Below are positions 1-5,280 of a DNA stretch of 5,280 nucleotides, in pieces. The notes beneath the pieces were generated by a model. It saw nothing but the letters and a program-made list of their open reading frames with translations, ran no database searches and had not been told where the DNA came from. The stretch's first letter is position 1. Every line of letters begins with the position of its first letter. The DNA is from JAFGRR01 sp964499235 (lineage in GTDB: Bacteria > Planctomycetota > Phycisphaerae > UBA1845 > Fen-1342), in assembly GCA_964499235.1 (NCBI GenBank), contig CAZCKC010000191.1, positions 1 through 5,280 on the forward strand. Direction: 5' to 3'. The translations under genes were made by a program, and so were the position numbers.

Positions 1-95
1 GCCAAAAAGAGCACGAATGCGGTGAGGATGGCCTGTTGCCGGTGGTCAACTCGCCACGCATGGGGGTGTGCGGCTATACGGGGGACGCCTGGTAA
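1..95 (+). CDS. 3' end of a plasmid pRiA4b ORF-3 / IS1096-passenger-TnpR-like protein (partial)
   Basis: The frame whose first full codon is at base 3 runs open to TAA at 93-95 and reads QKEHECGEDGLLPVVNSP, then RMGVCGYTGDAW. From memory, an acidic EHECG(E/D) segment followed by LLPVVNSPRMGVCGYTG is the typical C-terminus of the pRiA4b ORF-3-like family, where Cys and His residues here complete a small zinc-binding region after the main domain. The cellular role of that family is unknown; the name comes from a plasmid ORF and a mobile-element passenger gene. Only about 30 codons are visible, so neither the start nor the main domain can be checked. The gene is unrelated in content to the operon downstream, from which it is separated by about 170 bases of repeats. 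The coding call is good because the tail reads as a conserved motif; the family name is recalled, not searched. Confidence 0.68.
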   Translation, partial: QKEHECGEDGLLPVVNSPRMGVCGYTGDAW

Positions 96-125
96 GAACA
101 GGATGGCCGGGATGGGCGGATCGGG
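94..125 (+). repeat. Degenerate 32-base direct repeat, copy A
   Basis: Bases 94-125 match 195-226 at 24 of 32 positions without gaps. The shared core is AAGAACAGGAT followed by GCC, and later CGGATC. The copy begins on the last two bases of the upstream stop codon. The degeneracy suggests an old dispersed intergenic repeat. Confidence 0.5.
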
Positions 126-133
126 CGCTTCCG

Positions 134-153
134 CCAGCTCCGAGCCAGTCCGT
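134..153 (+). repeat. 20-base direct repeat, copy 1
   Basis: CCAGCTCCGAGCCAGTCCGT occurs here and again, identical, at 161-180. The copies are separated by 7 bases (period 27). With only two copies and a short spacer this is a tandem repeat, not a CRISPR array. Confidence 0.9.
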
Positions 154-160
154 CGCATCC

Positions 161-180
161 CCAGCTCCGAGCCAGTCCGT
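161..180 (+). repeat. 20-base direct repeat, copy 2
   Basis: This is identical to 134-153. Its 3' half also forms the left arm of the hairpin at 171-187; copy 1 lacks the matching right arm. Confidence 0.9.
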
Positions 181-187
181 GACTGGC
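171..187. repeat. Perfect 7-bp inverted repeat (hairpin)
   Basis: GCCAGTC (171-177), loop CGT, GACTGGC (181-187). A run of seven G follows (188-194), not T, so it lacks the U-tract of an intrinsic terminator. It could be a weak stop or an mRNA leader structure, or just part of the repeat. Confidence 0.6.
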
Positions 188-194
188 GGGGGGG

Positions 195-226
195 AAGAAC
201 AGGATTGCCAGAATTCACGGATCAGC
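195..226 (+). repeat. Degenerate 32-base direct repeat, copy B
   Basis: This is the partner of 94-125, offset by 101 bases. The sequence (core ACAGGATTGCCAGAATTCAC) resembles AT-richer 'acaggat...cagaatt...cggat' repeats that I recall from intergenic regions of several environmental bacteria; that resemblance is from memory only. Confidence 0.5.
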
Positions 227-250
227 GTCACCAACCTGGCGTACCATGTC

Positions 251-256
251 GGAGGT
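251..256 (+). promoter_or_regulatory. Ribosome binding site that decides the start of the beta-helix gene
   Basis: GGAGGT lies 7 bases before ATG 264, an ideal spacing. It sits inside the longer frame that begins at ATG 246 and is only one base before ATG 258, so it supports 264. ATG 246 has no purine-rich site in front. Confidence 0.75.
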
Positions 257-263
257 TATGTCT

Positions 264-2084
264 ATGACACTCAAGCACAAAACCCTGTCCCTGTCCCTCG
301 CGCTGCTCCTGCTGTGCATGCTGAGCCTGGTCGCCGTCGCCGCTCCGCTGGCCCCGGCCGGCACCTATTATGTCGCCCCTGACGGCGACGACGGGGATGG
401 GGACGGCTCTGCAGAATACCCCTGGGCCACCATCACCCACGCCCTGGATCAGGTGCCCGACGGCAGCACGATCCTGGTGCAACCCGGCACCTACGAGGGC
501 CAGGTGCGCCTGCGCGGCAGCTTTGAGCAAGGCGTCACCGTGCGCGCCGCGGTGCCCTACCAGGCGCGCCTACGCCACGACGGCACCGTCGTGACCTGTT
601 TTTACGGCCAGGGCATCACGCTGCAGGGCTTTGACATCGCCCACACCGGCCCCGGCGCCGGGGCGCTGGTGATCCAGGTCCAGGACCTGCGTGGCGACCC
701 AGGCGGCGAGGACGCCGTGCGCCGCATCACCCTGCGCGACAACGTGCTGCACGACAGCTATAACAACGACATCCTCAAGATCAACAACGGCGCGCGTGAG
801 GTATGGGTGCAGGGCAACCTGTTCTACAATCAGGCCGGGTCGGACGAGCACATTGACGTCAACAGCGTGCGTGACGTCGTGATCGAAGACAATGTCTTTT
901 TCAACGATTTCGCCGGCAGCGGGCGCGAACCCGACGCCAGCACCAGCAGTTTCGTCGTCATCAAGGACAGCAACGGGGACCACGATGGACAACTGGGCAG
1001 CGAGGGCATCAGTGTGCGGCGCAACATCTTTTTGCATTGGGAAGGCTCCAGCGGCCAGGGCTATGTGCGCGTGGGCGAAGACGCCACCGCCTACCACGAA
1101 GCGCGGGACGTGCTGATCGAGAACAACCTGCTGCTGGGAGACAATGTCCAGCAGATCCGCTCCCCGTTCCAGTTGATGGGCGTGTACAGCGTCAGCGTGC
1201 GCGCCAACACCGTGGCCGGCGACCTGCCCGCCAAAGAGTACGGCGCGCGCATCTTTACCTACGGCGACAACCCCGATAACGAGCAGATCCACCTGCACAA
1301 CAACATCTGGTCGGACCCGACCGGCACCATGGGTGACACGTTCAACCGGGGTGACGACACCCAAAACCTGACCTTTGACCACAACCTGTTCTGGAACGCC
1401 GGCGCGCCCTTTCCCATCTCCCCTGAGTCGATCATCGAGGTGACAGACGACGCGAACCGCGTCGTGGGCGACCCGCTGCTGGGCGCGCAGGATGCCGTCG
1501 TCCTGCCGCGCTGGGATCCGGGCGCCGGCCAGTTTGCTGACGGCGAATTCGCCGACGGCTCGACGTCGATCCGCCAGGCCTTTGAACGGCTGGTGGCGCT
1601 ATACGGCACGCCCGCGGCCGGCAGCCCGGCCATCGACGCCGCCGACCCGGCTTACGCGCCCCGCGAGGACATCCTGGGCCAGCCGCGCCCCAGCGGCGAC
1701 GCGCCCGACATTGGCGCCTACGAACGTCAGGGCAGCGGCAGATTGACGCTGCGCGCCGTCCCCGCGGCGCAGGCCATCGCGCCGGGCGGCCGCGCCGTCT
1801 ATGCCCTGCACGTGACGGCCAGCGGCGCCCTGAGCGCCAGCGTGGCGCTGACCCACAGCCCTGCGCCGCCCAGCCTGACCCTGCATCTGGCCCCGACCAG
1901 TGTGATACCCGGCCAGCCGGTGACGCTGACCGTGACCGATACCCACGCCGGCACGCTATCCCCCGGCCTGCGTTACACCCTCACCGTCACGGGTAGCGGC
2001 GCCGGGCTGACCGCCCGGGCGATCATGTCGCTCATTGTCAGCGGCGCGCGGCTCTATCTACCGCTGACCCTTAAGGAGCGTTAG
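264..2084 (+). CDS. Secreted right-handed parallel beta-helix protein (DUF1565-like, choice-of-anchor Q, YLPL tail)
   Basis: This encodes 606 residues from ATG 264; ATG 246 (612 residues) is the longest frame but lacks a ribosome site. Residues 1-26 are a signal peptide: MTLKHK, a Leu-rich core, likely cleavage after AVA. The Cys in the core is not a lipobox. Residues about 34-110 match a DUF1565-type start (TYYVAPDGD, PWATITHALDQV, VQPGTYEG) with an expanded acidic DGDDGDGDG loop. Residues about 150-380 are PbH1-like beta-helix coils with repeated IxxNxF/L steps (VIEDNVFFND, VRRNIFLHW, LIENNLLLGD, LHNNIWSD, FDHNLFWN). Residues 454-487 are a choice-of-anchor Q motif (SPAIDAADP, GQPRP, DIGAYE). 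Residues about 490-595 are an Ig-like beta-sandwich (APGGRAVYALHV, VIPGQPVTLTV, YTLTVTGSG). The end is RLYLPLTLKER. Such folds occur in polysaccharide lyases and glycan-binding proteins; I see no certain catalytic set, so lyase activity is unproven. It is first in an operon with a GH123-like protein two bases downstream. Confidence 0.93.
   Translation: MTLKHKTLSLSLALLLLCMLSLVAVAAPLAPAGTYYVAPDGDDGDGDGSAEYPWATITHALDQVPDGSTILVQPGTYEGQVRLRGSFEQGVTVRAAVPYQARLRHDGTVVTCFYGQGITLQGFDIAHTGPGAGALVIQVQDLRGDPGGEDAVRRITLRDNVLHDSYNNDILKINNGAREVWVQGNLFYNQAGSDEHIDVNSVRDVVIEDNVFFNDFAGSGREPDASTSSFVVIKDSNGDHDGQLGSEGISVRRNIFLHWEGSSGQGYVRVGEDATAYHEARDVLIENNLLLGDNVQQIRSPFQLMGVYSVSVRANTVAGDLPAKEYGARIFTYGDNPDNEQIHLHNNIWSDPTGTMGDTFNRGDDTQNLTFDHNLFWNAGAPFPISPESIIEVTDDANRVVGDPLLGAQDAVVLPRWDPGAGQFADGEFADGSTSIRQAFERLVALYGTPAAGSPAIDAADPAYAPREDILGQPRPSGDAPDIGAYERQGSGRLTLRAVPAAQAIAPGGRAVYALHVTASGALSASVALTHSPAPPSLTLHLAPTSVIPGQPVTLTVTDTHAGTLSPGLRYTLTVTGSGAGLTARAIMSLIVSGARLYLPLTLKER
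2073..2078 (+). promoter_or_regulatory. Ribosome binding site of the second operon gene, inside the first
   Basis: AAGGAG is formed by the Lys-Glu codons of the first protein's terminal LKER and lies 8 bases before ATG 2087. The first gene's TAG (2082-2084) sits between site and start, a layout expected for translational coupling. Confidence 0.8.
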
Positions 2085-2086
2085 CT

Positions 2087-3379
2087 ATGTTCCAGCTTTT
2101 GCGTCCCCACAGACCTCCGAGGTTGTGCGAACCGCTGGTTCGCCTGAAACCTCGGAGGTCTAGCATCGCCTTTGCTCTACTGCTGATCACGACATTGACC
2201 GCCTTTGTGCCCCTGCCGCCGCCAGCGGGCACAGCGTCCCGCCCGCGCGCGGCGGACGATGCCTGGTGGGATGACGCCTGGCCTTATCGCGTCCCGGTGA
2301 CCGTGAGCGGTGGCGGCGGCATTGTCGAGGCCAGCATCGACTTTAGCGCCCAGCTCGACGCGCTGGGGCTCAACCACGCCCTGTTGGACCTGCGCGCCAT
2401 CCGGGTCGTACCCTATCAGGAGGGGACGCCCGGCACACCCCTGCCCTATGCTGAAAGCTATAGCACCATGCTAGAAGACGCCGACAGCCCCCAGATCGGC
2501 TGGAGCGCTTCCGGCGTGTATTGGACGGTCAACGACGGGGAGGCCGAGGCCGACGGGACGCGCTATTCCCAGGGCAGCGGTTCGCTCAAGGCCACGGTCG
2601 AAAACTGGCCCGGCGGCTATGGCTACCCCGGCGTCGAGTTGCGCATCGCGAGCGGCGACCCCCTGACCGACTGGGGCGCCTATGAGACCCTGCTGTACGA
2701 CGTGTGGCCGGCGGTCAATGCCAGCGCCCGCGACCAGGCGCCCGACCTGTACTGGTTCAAGTTGTACAACGCTTGCGGGGGAAACCCCATCACCCAGGGC
2801 GGCCCACCCCTGGCCCTGGACGGGTGGAACCCGGTCAGCGTCTCGCTCAACCCCCTGGACGCCTGCTGGCCCGCCGACGGCCTGGACCTGTCCCAGATCA
2901 CGCGCATGGAATTTCACACGCGCGACAACGAGACCGTGAACGGCAACGGCGGCCTGTGGGACGACGGCGACGTCTTGACCCTATGGTTCGACAACCTGCG
3001 GCTGGTGGATCAAGAGGTTGGCGCGGTGCGCTGGCAGACCCAACCCGGCGTCGAGCAGTACACTATCTATTTTGACGTGTTGACCCACGCAGGCCACCCC
3101 TTGCCCACACTGGACGAGAGCCTGGGCGCCGCGACCCTCAGCGGGAGCGCCGGCGCGCCCGAGGCCGGCGGCTACACTCACCAGGTCAGCGGTGCGACCG
3201 GGCTGGGCGACCTGGCCATCTGGTCCGCGCCCGCTACCGAAAAGGTGCTGCAGACCATGGCGACGCCTGTCTCTAGCGCGGCGCTGCGCATCTCGGCGGC
3301 GCGGGGCGAATTCGAGCCCTTTCAGCTCGTGGTGCGGGCGCCCACGGCGCGCGCTGACGGTCAGCGCCGACGCCTTTAG
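2087..3379 (+). CDS. N-terminal part of a secreted GH123/DUF4091-like protein (frame broken near 3350)
   Basis: This is the first 430-codon frame of a gene that continues to 5228 in the next frame. The last about 10 codons after 3350 are out of the true frame. ATG 2087 has a good ribosome site and starts two bases after the previous stop. Residues 1-26 are an unusually long, Arg-rich n-region, 17 codons of which come from a palindromic element (2111-2161). Residues 27-42 are the hydrophobic signal core. Residues about 60-120 (WWDDAWPYRVPVTV, ASIDF, DLRAIRVV) look like a DUF2341-type beta-sandwich start. Residues about 125-306 resemble a carbohydrate-binding jelly roll (GSGSLKATVENW, DLSQITRMEFHT, LTLWFDNLRL). 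Residues about 311-335 (VRWQTQPGVEQYTIYFDV) seem to return to the first sandwich. Residues about 385-416 (ALRISAARGEFEPFQLVVRA) begin the conserved N-domain of DUF4091/GH123-like proteins, which is cut by the frameshift. Domain names are from motif recognition. On its own this piece would be a secreted but incomplete protein. Confidence 0.85.
   Translation: MFQLLRPHRPPRLCEPLVRLKPRRSSIAFALLLITTLTAFVPLPPPAGTASRPRAADDAWWDDAWPYRVPVTVSGGGGIVEASIDFSAQLDALGLNHALLDLRAIRVVPYQEGTPGTPLPYAESYSTMLEDADSPQIGWSASGVYWTVNDGEAEADGTRYSQGSGSLKATVENWPGGYGYPGVELRIASGDPLTDWGAYETLLYDVWPAVNASARDQAPDLYWFKLYNACGGNPITQGGPPLALDGWNPVSVSLNPLDACWPADGLDLSQITRMEFHTRDNETVNGNGGLWDDGDVLTLWFDNLRLVDQEVGAVRWQTQPGVEQYTIYFDVLTHAGHPLPTLDESLGAATLSGSAGAPEAGGYTHQVSGATGLGDLAIWSAPATEKVLQTMATPVSSAALRISAARGEFEPFQLVVRAPTARADGQRRRL
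2111..2161. repeat. 51-bp bipartite palindromic element within the coding sequence
   Basis: Perfect 14-bp outer arms AGACCTCCGAGGTT (2111-2124) and AACCTCGGAGGTCT (2148-2161) enclose a perfect 7-bp inner stem, GCGAACC (2127-2133) and GGTTCGC (2137-2143), with a GCT loop. The small internal loops are GT and CTGA. Each outer arm also holds an odd palindrome (ACCTC-C-GAGGT). The length is 51, exactly 17 codons, so the reading frame is kept. It is REP- or MITE-like in structure and could fold in mRNA beginning 24 bases after the start of ATG 2087. Confidence 0.9.
3347..3354 (+). other. Frameshift site in a GC dinucleotide run
   Basis: Protein similarity passes from one frame (codons such as 3347-3349) to the next (codons such as 3354-3356) within GCGCGCGC at 3347-3354. 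This fits loss of one GC unit (2 bases) or gain of one base. The restored reading is GEFEPFQLVVRAPTAR followed by (A)LTVSADAFS. The first frame stops at TAG 3377-3379. No classical slippery heptamer is present, so mutation or sequencing/assembly error is more likely than programmed frameshifting. Confidence 0.85.
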
Positions 3380-5228
3380 TCAGGGGGGCGAAACCGTGCC
3401 CGCACCGACGCTGCACCGCGTTGATTACGTCGAGATCACCACCGCCGGCGACCATTTTGACCGCTTTGGCCCCTGGCCCGACCCGCTGTGGCCGCTGGAC
3501 GACGGCGCCAGCGTCAATTTTCCCGGGGGCGCCAACCAGCCGCTGTGGTTCACCGTGCAGGTGCCCTGGGACGCCGCGCCGGGCCTGTACCACGCCAGCG
3601 TGACGGTGGGGGCGGCCCAGGTCCCGGTCGAGCTAGAGGTGTGGGATTTCAGCCTGCCGAGAGAGATCCACCTGCCATCCGAGTGGGGCTTTGATTGGAG
3701 CGCCATCGTCGAGGACGTGTACCAGGGCTATGGCGACTGGGCATGCTACTGGGAAATGGTCGACGCGTTCAAGCAAGACTTTATCGAGCACCGCCTGATC
3801 CCCAAGGGGGTGGCCTGGCCGGCCGGGCTCAACGCTCCCGGTGGGATCGAATACGACTGTGACACGGGTGTGCTGGATCCCGGTCCTGAGGACGGCGAGT
3901 GGGAATTCACCTACCTGGGCGGCAAGTACATCCACGGCGAGCAGGGCTTTAACGACGGCTATGGCTTTCCCGCCTTCCTGTCCCACGGCCCGCGCAGCAA
4001 CTGGCCGCCGGACAGCCTGCCTTATAGCTTTTGTGGCGTCACGCGCGAGGGGGTGCTGGGCTCGGCCGCCTTTCAGGCGCAATGGAAGCAGTATCTCACC
4101 GCCGTGGACGACACTATCGTCTCGGACGACTATGCCGGCGCGGCCTATTATCACATTGTCAACGAGCCGCAGACCTTTGAGGATTATGACATCGTGGGCC
4201 AGATCTCGGCGCTGACCGAGAGCGCCGCGCCCCACCTGCGCCAACTGGTGAGCGAGCAGGTCGAGCCCCAGATCTATAACACTCCCGGCGCCAAAATCGA
4301 CATCTGGATGCCCACCATCAGCCATTACGAGCCGGTCAAGAGCCAGGCGCGGCAAGCAAATCACGGCGAAGAGGTGTGGTGGTACTATTTGTACGGTGAC
4401 GACCCGCCGCTGCCCAATCCCATCCTGATGAGCCACCCCGGGACCGAGGCGCGCATCACGCCCTGGCTGGCCTGGGCCGAGCGGGTGGACGGGCTGCTGC
4501 ACTATAGCGCCACCGATTGGGACCCCAACCCGTGGCAGACGCCCAACGTCACCGGCAAGGACAACGGCGACGGCTTTTTCTTCTACCCGCCGCGCCAGGA
4601 CAACGCCAACCTGGACTATTGCGGCCAGAACGGCCACCGGCTGGTGCCCTCGCTGCGCTGGGAGCACCTGCGCGACGGGATGGAGGATTACGAATACCTG
4701 TGGCTGCTGGCCGGCGGCGACCCGCAGGCCGGCGTGGACAATGCTGCCGACGCCTATGTGGCGCAGCTCGTGGCGTCCCGCACGCGTTTTAGTCACGTGC
4801 CCACCGACCTGGCGGCGACGCGCGCGGCCATCGCCCAGGCCCTGGTTGGTCCCACGGACACACCCTCGGCGCAAAAGACCGTCTGGCCACCGGCGGTGGC
4901 GCCCGGCGCGGCGTTGACCTACACCCTGGCCTACACCCAAAGCGACGTGGCAGGCACGCTGCTCGTCACCGACGTGGTGCCGGATCTGATGCCGGTCCTG
5001 ACCGCCACCGGGCCGGGGACGGTGCAGGTCGACGGCCAGCAGGTGGGCTGGCGCGTGACGGTCGACGCGGGCGCATCCGTGCGGTTGCAGGTCCGCGCCC
5101 AGGCCGGCGTGACGCCCGGGGGCGCGATCAACCAGGCGGTCTTTTCCAGCACGCACGTCCTGACGCGCAGCGCGCCGGTGCTGGTTTACGGGGACCAGGT
5201 CTACCTGCCGCTCGTGCTGAGAGAATGA
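3351..5228 (+). CDS. C-terminal part of the GH123/DUF4091-like protein, with DUF11-like domain and YLPL tail
   Basis: This continues the gene from 2087; the joined protein has about 1046 residues (joined numbering below). The frame is open from ATG 3192, but 3192-3350 is the wrong frame. If translated separately, GTG 3396 after AGGGGGG (3382-3388) could start it, without a signal peptide. Residues about 422-515 finish the N-domain beta-sandwich (VDYVEI, QPLWFTVQVPWDAAPGLY, LEVWDFSLP). Residues about 516-905 form the catalytic-type barrel: YYHIVNEPQ (Asn692-Glu693 at the expected catalytic pair), VWWYYLYG, SHPGTEARITPWLAW, GLLHYSATDW, GDGFFFYPP and SLRWEHLRDGMEDYEYLWLL, the last being a hallmark of DUF4091. 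Residues about 925-1025 are DUF11-like (QKTVWPPAVAPGAALTYTL, VTDVVPDL). The end is QVYLPLVLRE. Characterised GH123 enzymes are beta-N-acetylgalactosaminidases acting through an Asp-Glu pair; here Asp is Asn, so the substrate may differ. The product is probably exported and acts on an outside glycan with the beta-helix protein upstream. Confidence 0.88.
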   Translation, partial: ALTVSADAFSQGGETVPAPTLHRVDYVEITTAGDHFDRFGPWPDPLWPLDDGASVNFPGGANQPLWFTVQVPWDAAPGLYHASVTVGAAQVPVELEVWDFSLPREIHLPSEWGFDWSAIVEDVYQGYGDWACYWEMVDAFKQDFIEHRLIPKGVAWPAGLNAPGGIEYDCDTGVLDPGPEDGEWEFTYLGGKYIHGEQGFNDGYGFPAFLSHGPRSNWPPDSLPYSFCGVTREGVLGSAAFQAQWKQYLTAVDDTIVSDDYAGAAYYHIVNEPQTFEDYDIVGQISALTESAAPHLRQLVSEQVEPQIYNTPGAKIDIWMPTISHYEPVKSQARQANHGEEVWWYYLYGDDPPLPNPILMSHPGTEARITPWLAWAERVDGLLHYSATDWDPNPWQTPNVTGKDNGDGFFFYPPRQDNANLDYCGQNGHRLVPSLRWEHLRDGMEDYEYLWLLAGGDPQAGVDNAADAYVAQLVASRTRFSHVPTDLAATRAAIAQALVGPTDTPSAQKTVWPPAVAPGAALTYTLAYTQSDVAGTLLVTDVVPDLMPVLTATGPGTVQVDGQQVGWRVTVDAGASVRLQVRAQAGVTPGGAINQAVFSSTHVLTRSAPVLVYGDQVYLPLVLRE

Positions 5229-5280
5229 GTGTGATATAATTTTAGCAGACGCGATTTGCTCTTAATGTTCAATCGCTCTA
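5229..5280 (+). other. AT-rich intergenic start, window end
   Basis: Directly after the stop at 5226-5228 the composition drops sharply in GC compared with the coding region. It holds the -10 element listed separately. No strong stem followed by a T-run is visible, so the operon's terminator is not identified. Confidence 0.6.
5232..5240 (+). promoter_or_regulatory. Candidate extended -10 promoter element
   Basis: TGATATAAT gives TG, one base, then consensus TATAAT at 5235-5240. At 17-base spacing the -35 position (5212-5217) reads TCGTGC, which is poor, as is usual for extended -10 promoters. It would fire toward the right and serve a gene beyond the window. It begins 3 bases after the operon's stop. 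Confidence 0.55.

Larger units (their letters stand above)
96..245. other. Non-coding, repeat-rich spacer upstream of the operon
   Basis: Short open frames cross this stretch but none looks like protein, and the composition is dominated by repeats (listed separately). I see no convincing -35/-10 pair for the operon and no tRNA or known riboswitch. The leader of the first operon gene must lie here or further upstream. Confidence 0.6.

Noticed and set aside
134..180. Two identical 20-base repeats as a mini-CRISPR
   Set aside because: There are only two copies, the spacer is 7 bases, and no third repeat or cas gene is present.
171..194. Intrinsic terminator for the upstream gene
   Set aside because: The hairpin is followed by a G-run, with no T-run on either usable side.
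310..330. Lipoprotein signal (Cys18 in the beta-helix protein's hydrophobic core)
   Set aside because: The residue before Cys is Leu, not Gly/Ala/Ser, and a normal AVA cleavage site follows.
649..664. 16-bp perfect palindrome GCCCCGGCGCCGGGGC
   Set aside because: It encodes ordinary Gly/Ala/Pro residues in GC-rich coding sequence, and no second copy was seen.
570..1382. Long minus-strand open frame (270 codons) opposite the beta-helix gene
   Set aside because: It mirrors the GC-rich coding strand; the translation is a Val/Ala/His-rich shadow without domain motifs, while the plus strand has clear domains.
1541..1554. 14-bp palindrome around an EcoRI-type site within a FADGEFADG peptide repeat
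   Set aside because: Explained by the small peptide duplication and codon choice; no loop or regulatory context.
3192..3350. ATG 3192 as the true start of the second half
   Set aside because: The translation there is Arg/Pro-rich and unlike any domain, whereas the other frame over the same bases continues the conserved protein up to the frameshift.
3633..5156. Minus-strand open frame of 507 codons opposite the hydrolase gene
   Set aside because: It is an antisense shadow of a high-GC gene; the plus-strand frame has recognisable DUF4091 and DUF11-like motifs along the same stretch.
5242..5276. CIRCE-like or other operator (TTAGCA...TGCT, and GCGATT...AATCGC) after the -10 element
   Set aside because: The arms are only 4-6 bp and the spacing does not fit the HrcA operator; chance level in AT-rich DNA.

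Overview
The window is GC-rich bacterial DNA holding a two-gene operon for large secreted proteins. It is flanked by the 3' end of an unrelated gene on the left and a short AT-rich promoter-like region on the right. All genes read on the + strand. The source looks like a member of Chloroflexota (Anaerolineae/Caldilineae-like) or a relative. This rests on base composition, on the style of the secreted proteins (beta-helix plus choice-of-anchor Q, DUF4091, DUF11-like), and on the C-terminal YLPL(T/V)L(K/R)E tail that I associate with secreted proteins of that phylum. The assignment is inference.

Layout: (1) Bases 1-95 are the last about 30 codons of a gene whose tail resembles plasmid pRiA4b ORF-3 / IS1096-passenger-TnpR-like proteins. 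(2) Bases 96-263 are non-coding and repeat-rich, with a 20-base direct repeat in two copies, a 7-bp hairpin and a degenerate 32-base repeat pair. (3) Bases 264-2084 encode a 606-residue secreted right-handed beta-helix protein: signal peptide, DUF1565-type start, PbH1 coils, choice-of-anchor Q motif, Ig-like domain and YLPL tail. (4) Bases 2087-5228, starting two bases after the previous stop, encode a multidomain glycoside-hydrolase-like protein (DUF4091/GH123-like) of about 1046 residues. Its frame breaks in a GC dinucleotide run at 3347-3354, so the window shows it as two overlapping open frames. It also ends in a DUF11-like domain and the YLPL tail. (5) Bases 5229-5280 are AT-rich and carry a perfect extended -10 element, probably for a gene beyond the window.

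The two main genes are almost certainly co-transcribed and translationally coupled: the Shine-Dalgarno of the second lies inside the last codons of the first. A secreted beta-helix protein (a fold common in polysaccharide lyases and binding proteins) next to a secreted GH123-like hydrolase suggests joint action on an extracellular glycan at the cell surface. The shared tail suggests both are sorted or anchored the same way.

The most unusual points are a 51-bp (17-codon) palindromic element sitting in frame in the signal-peptide n-region of the second gene, the shared C-terminal tail, an Asn-Glu pair where GH123 enzymes have Asp-Glu, and the frameshift.
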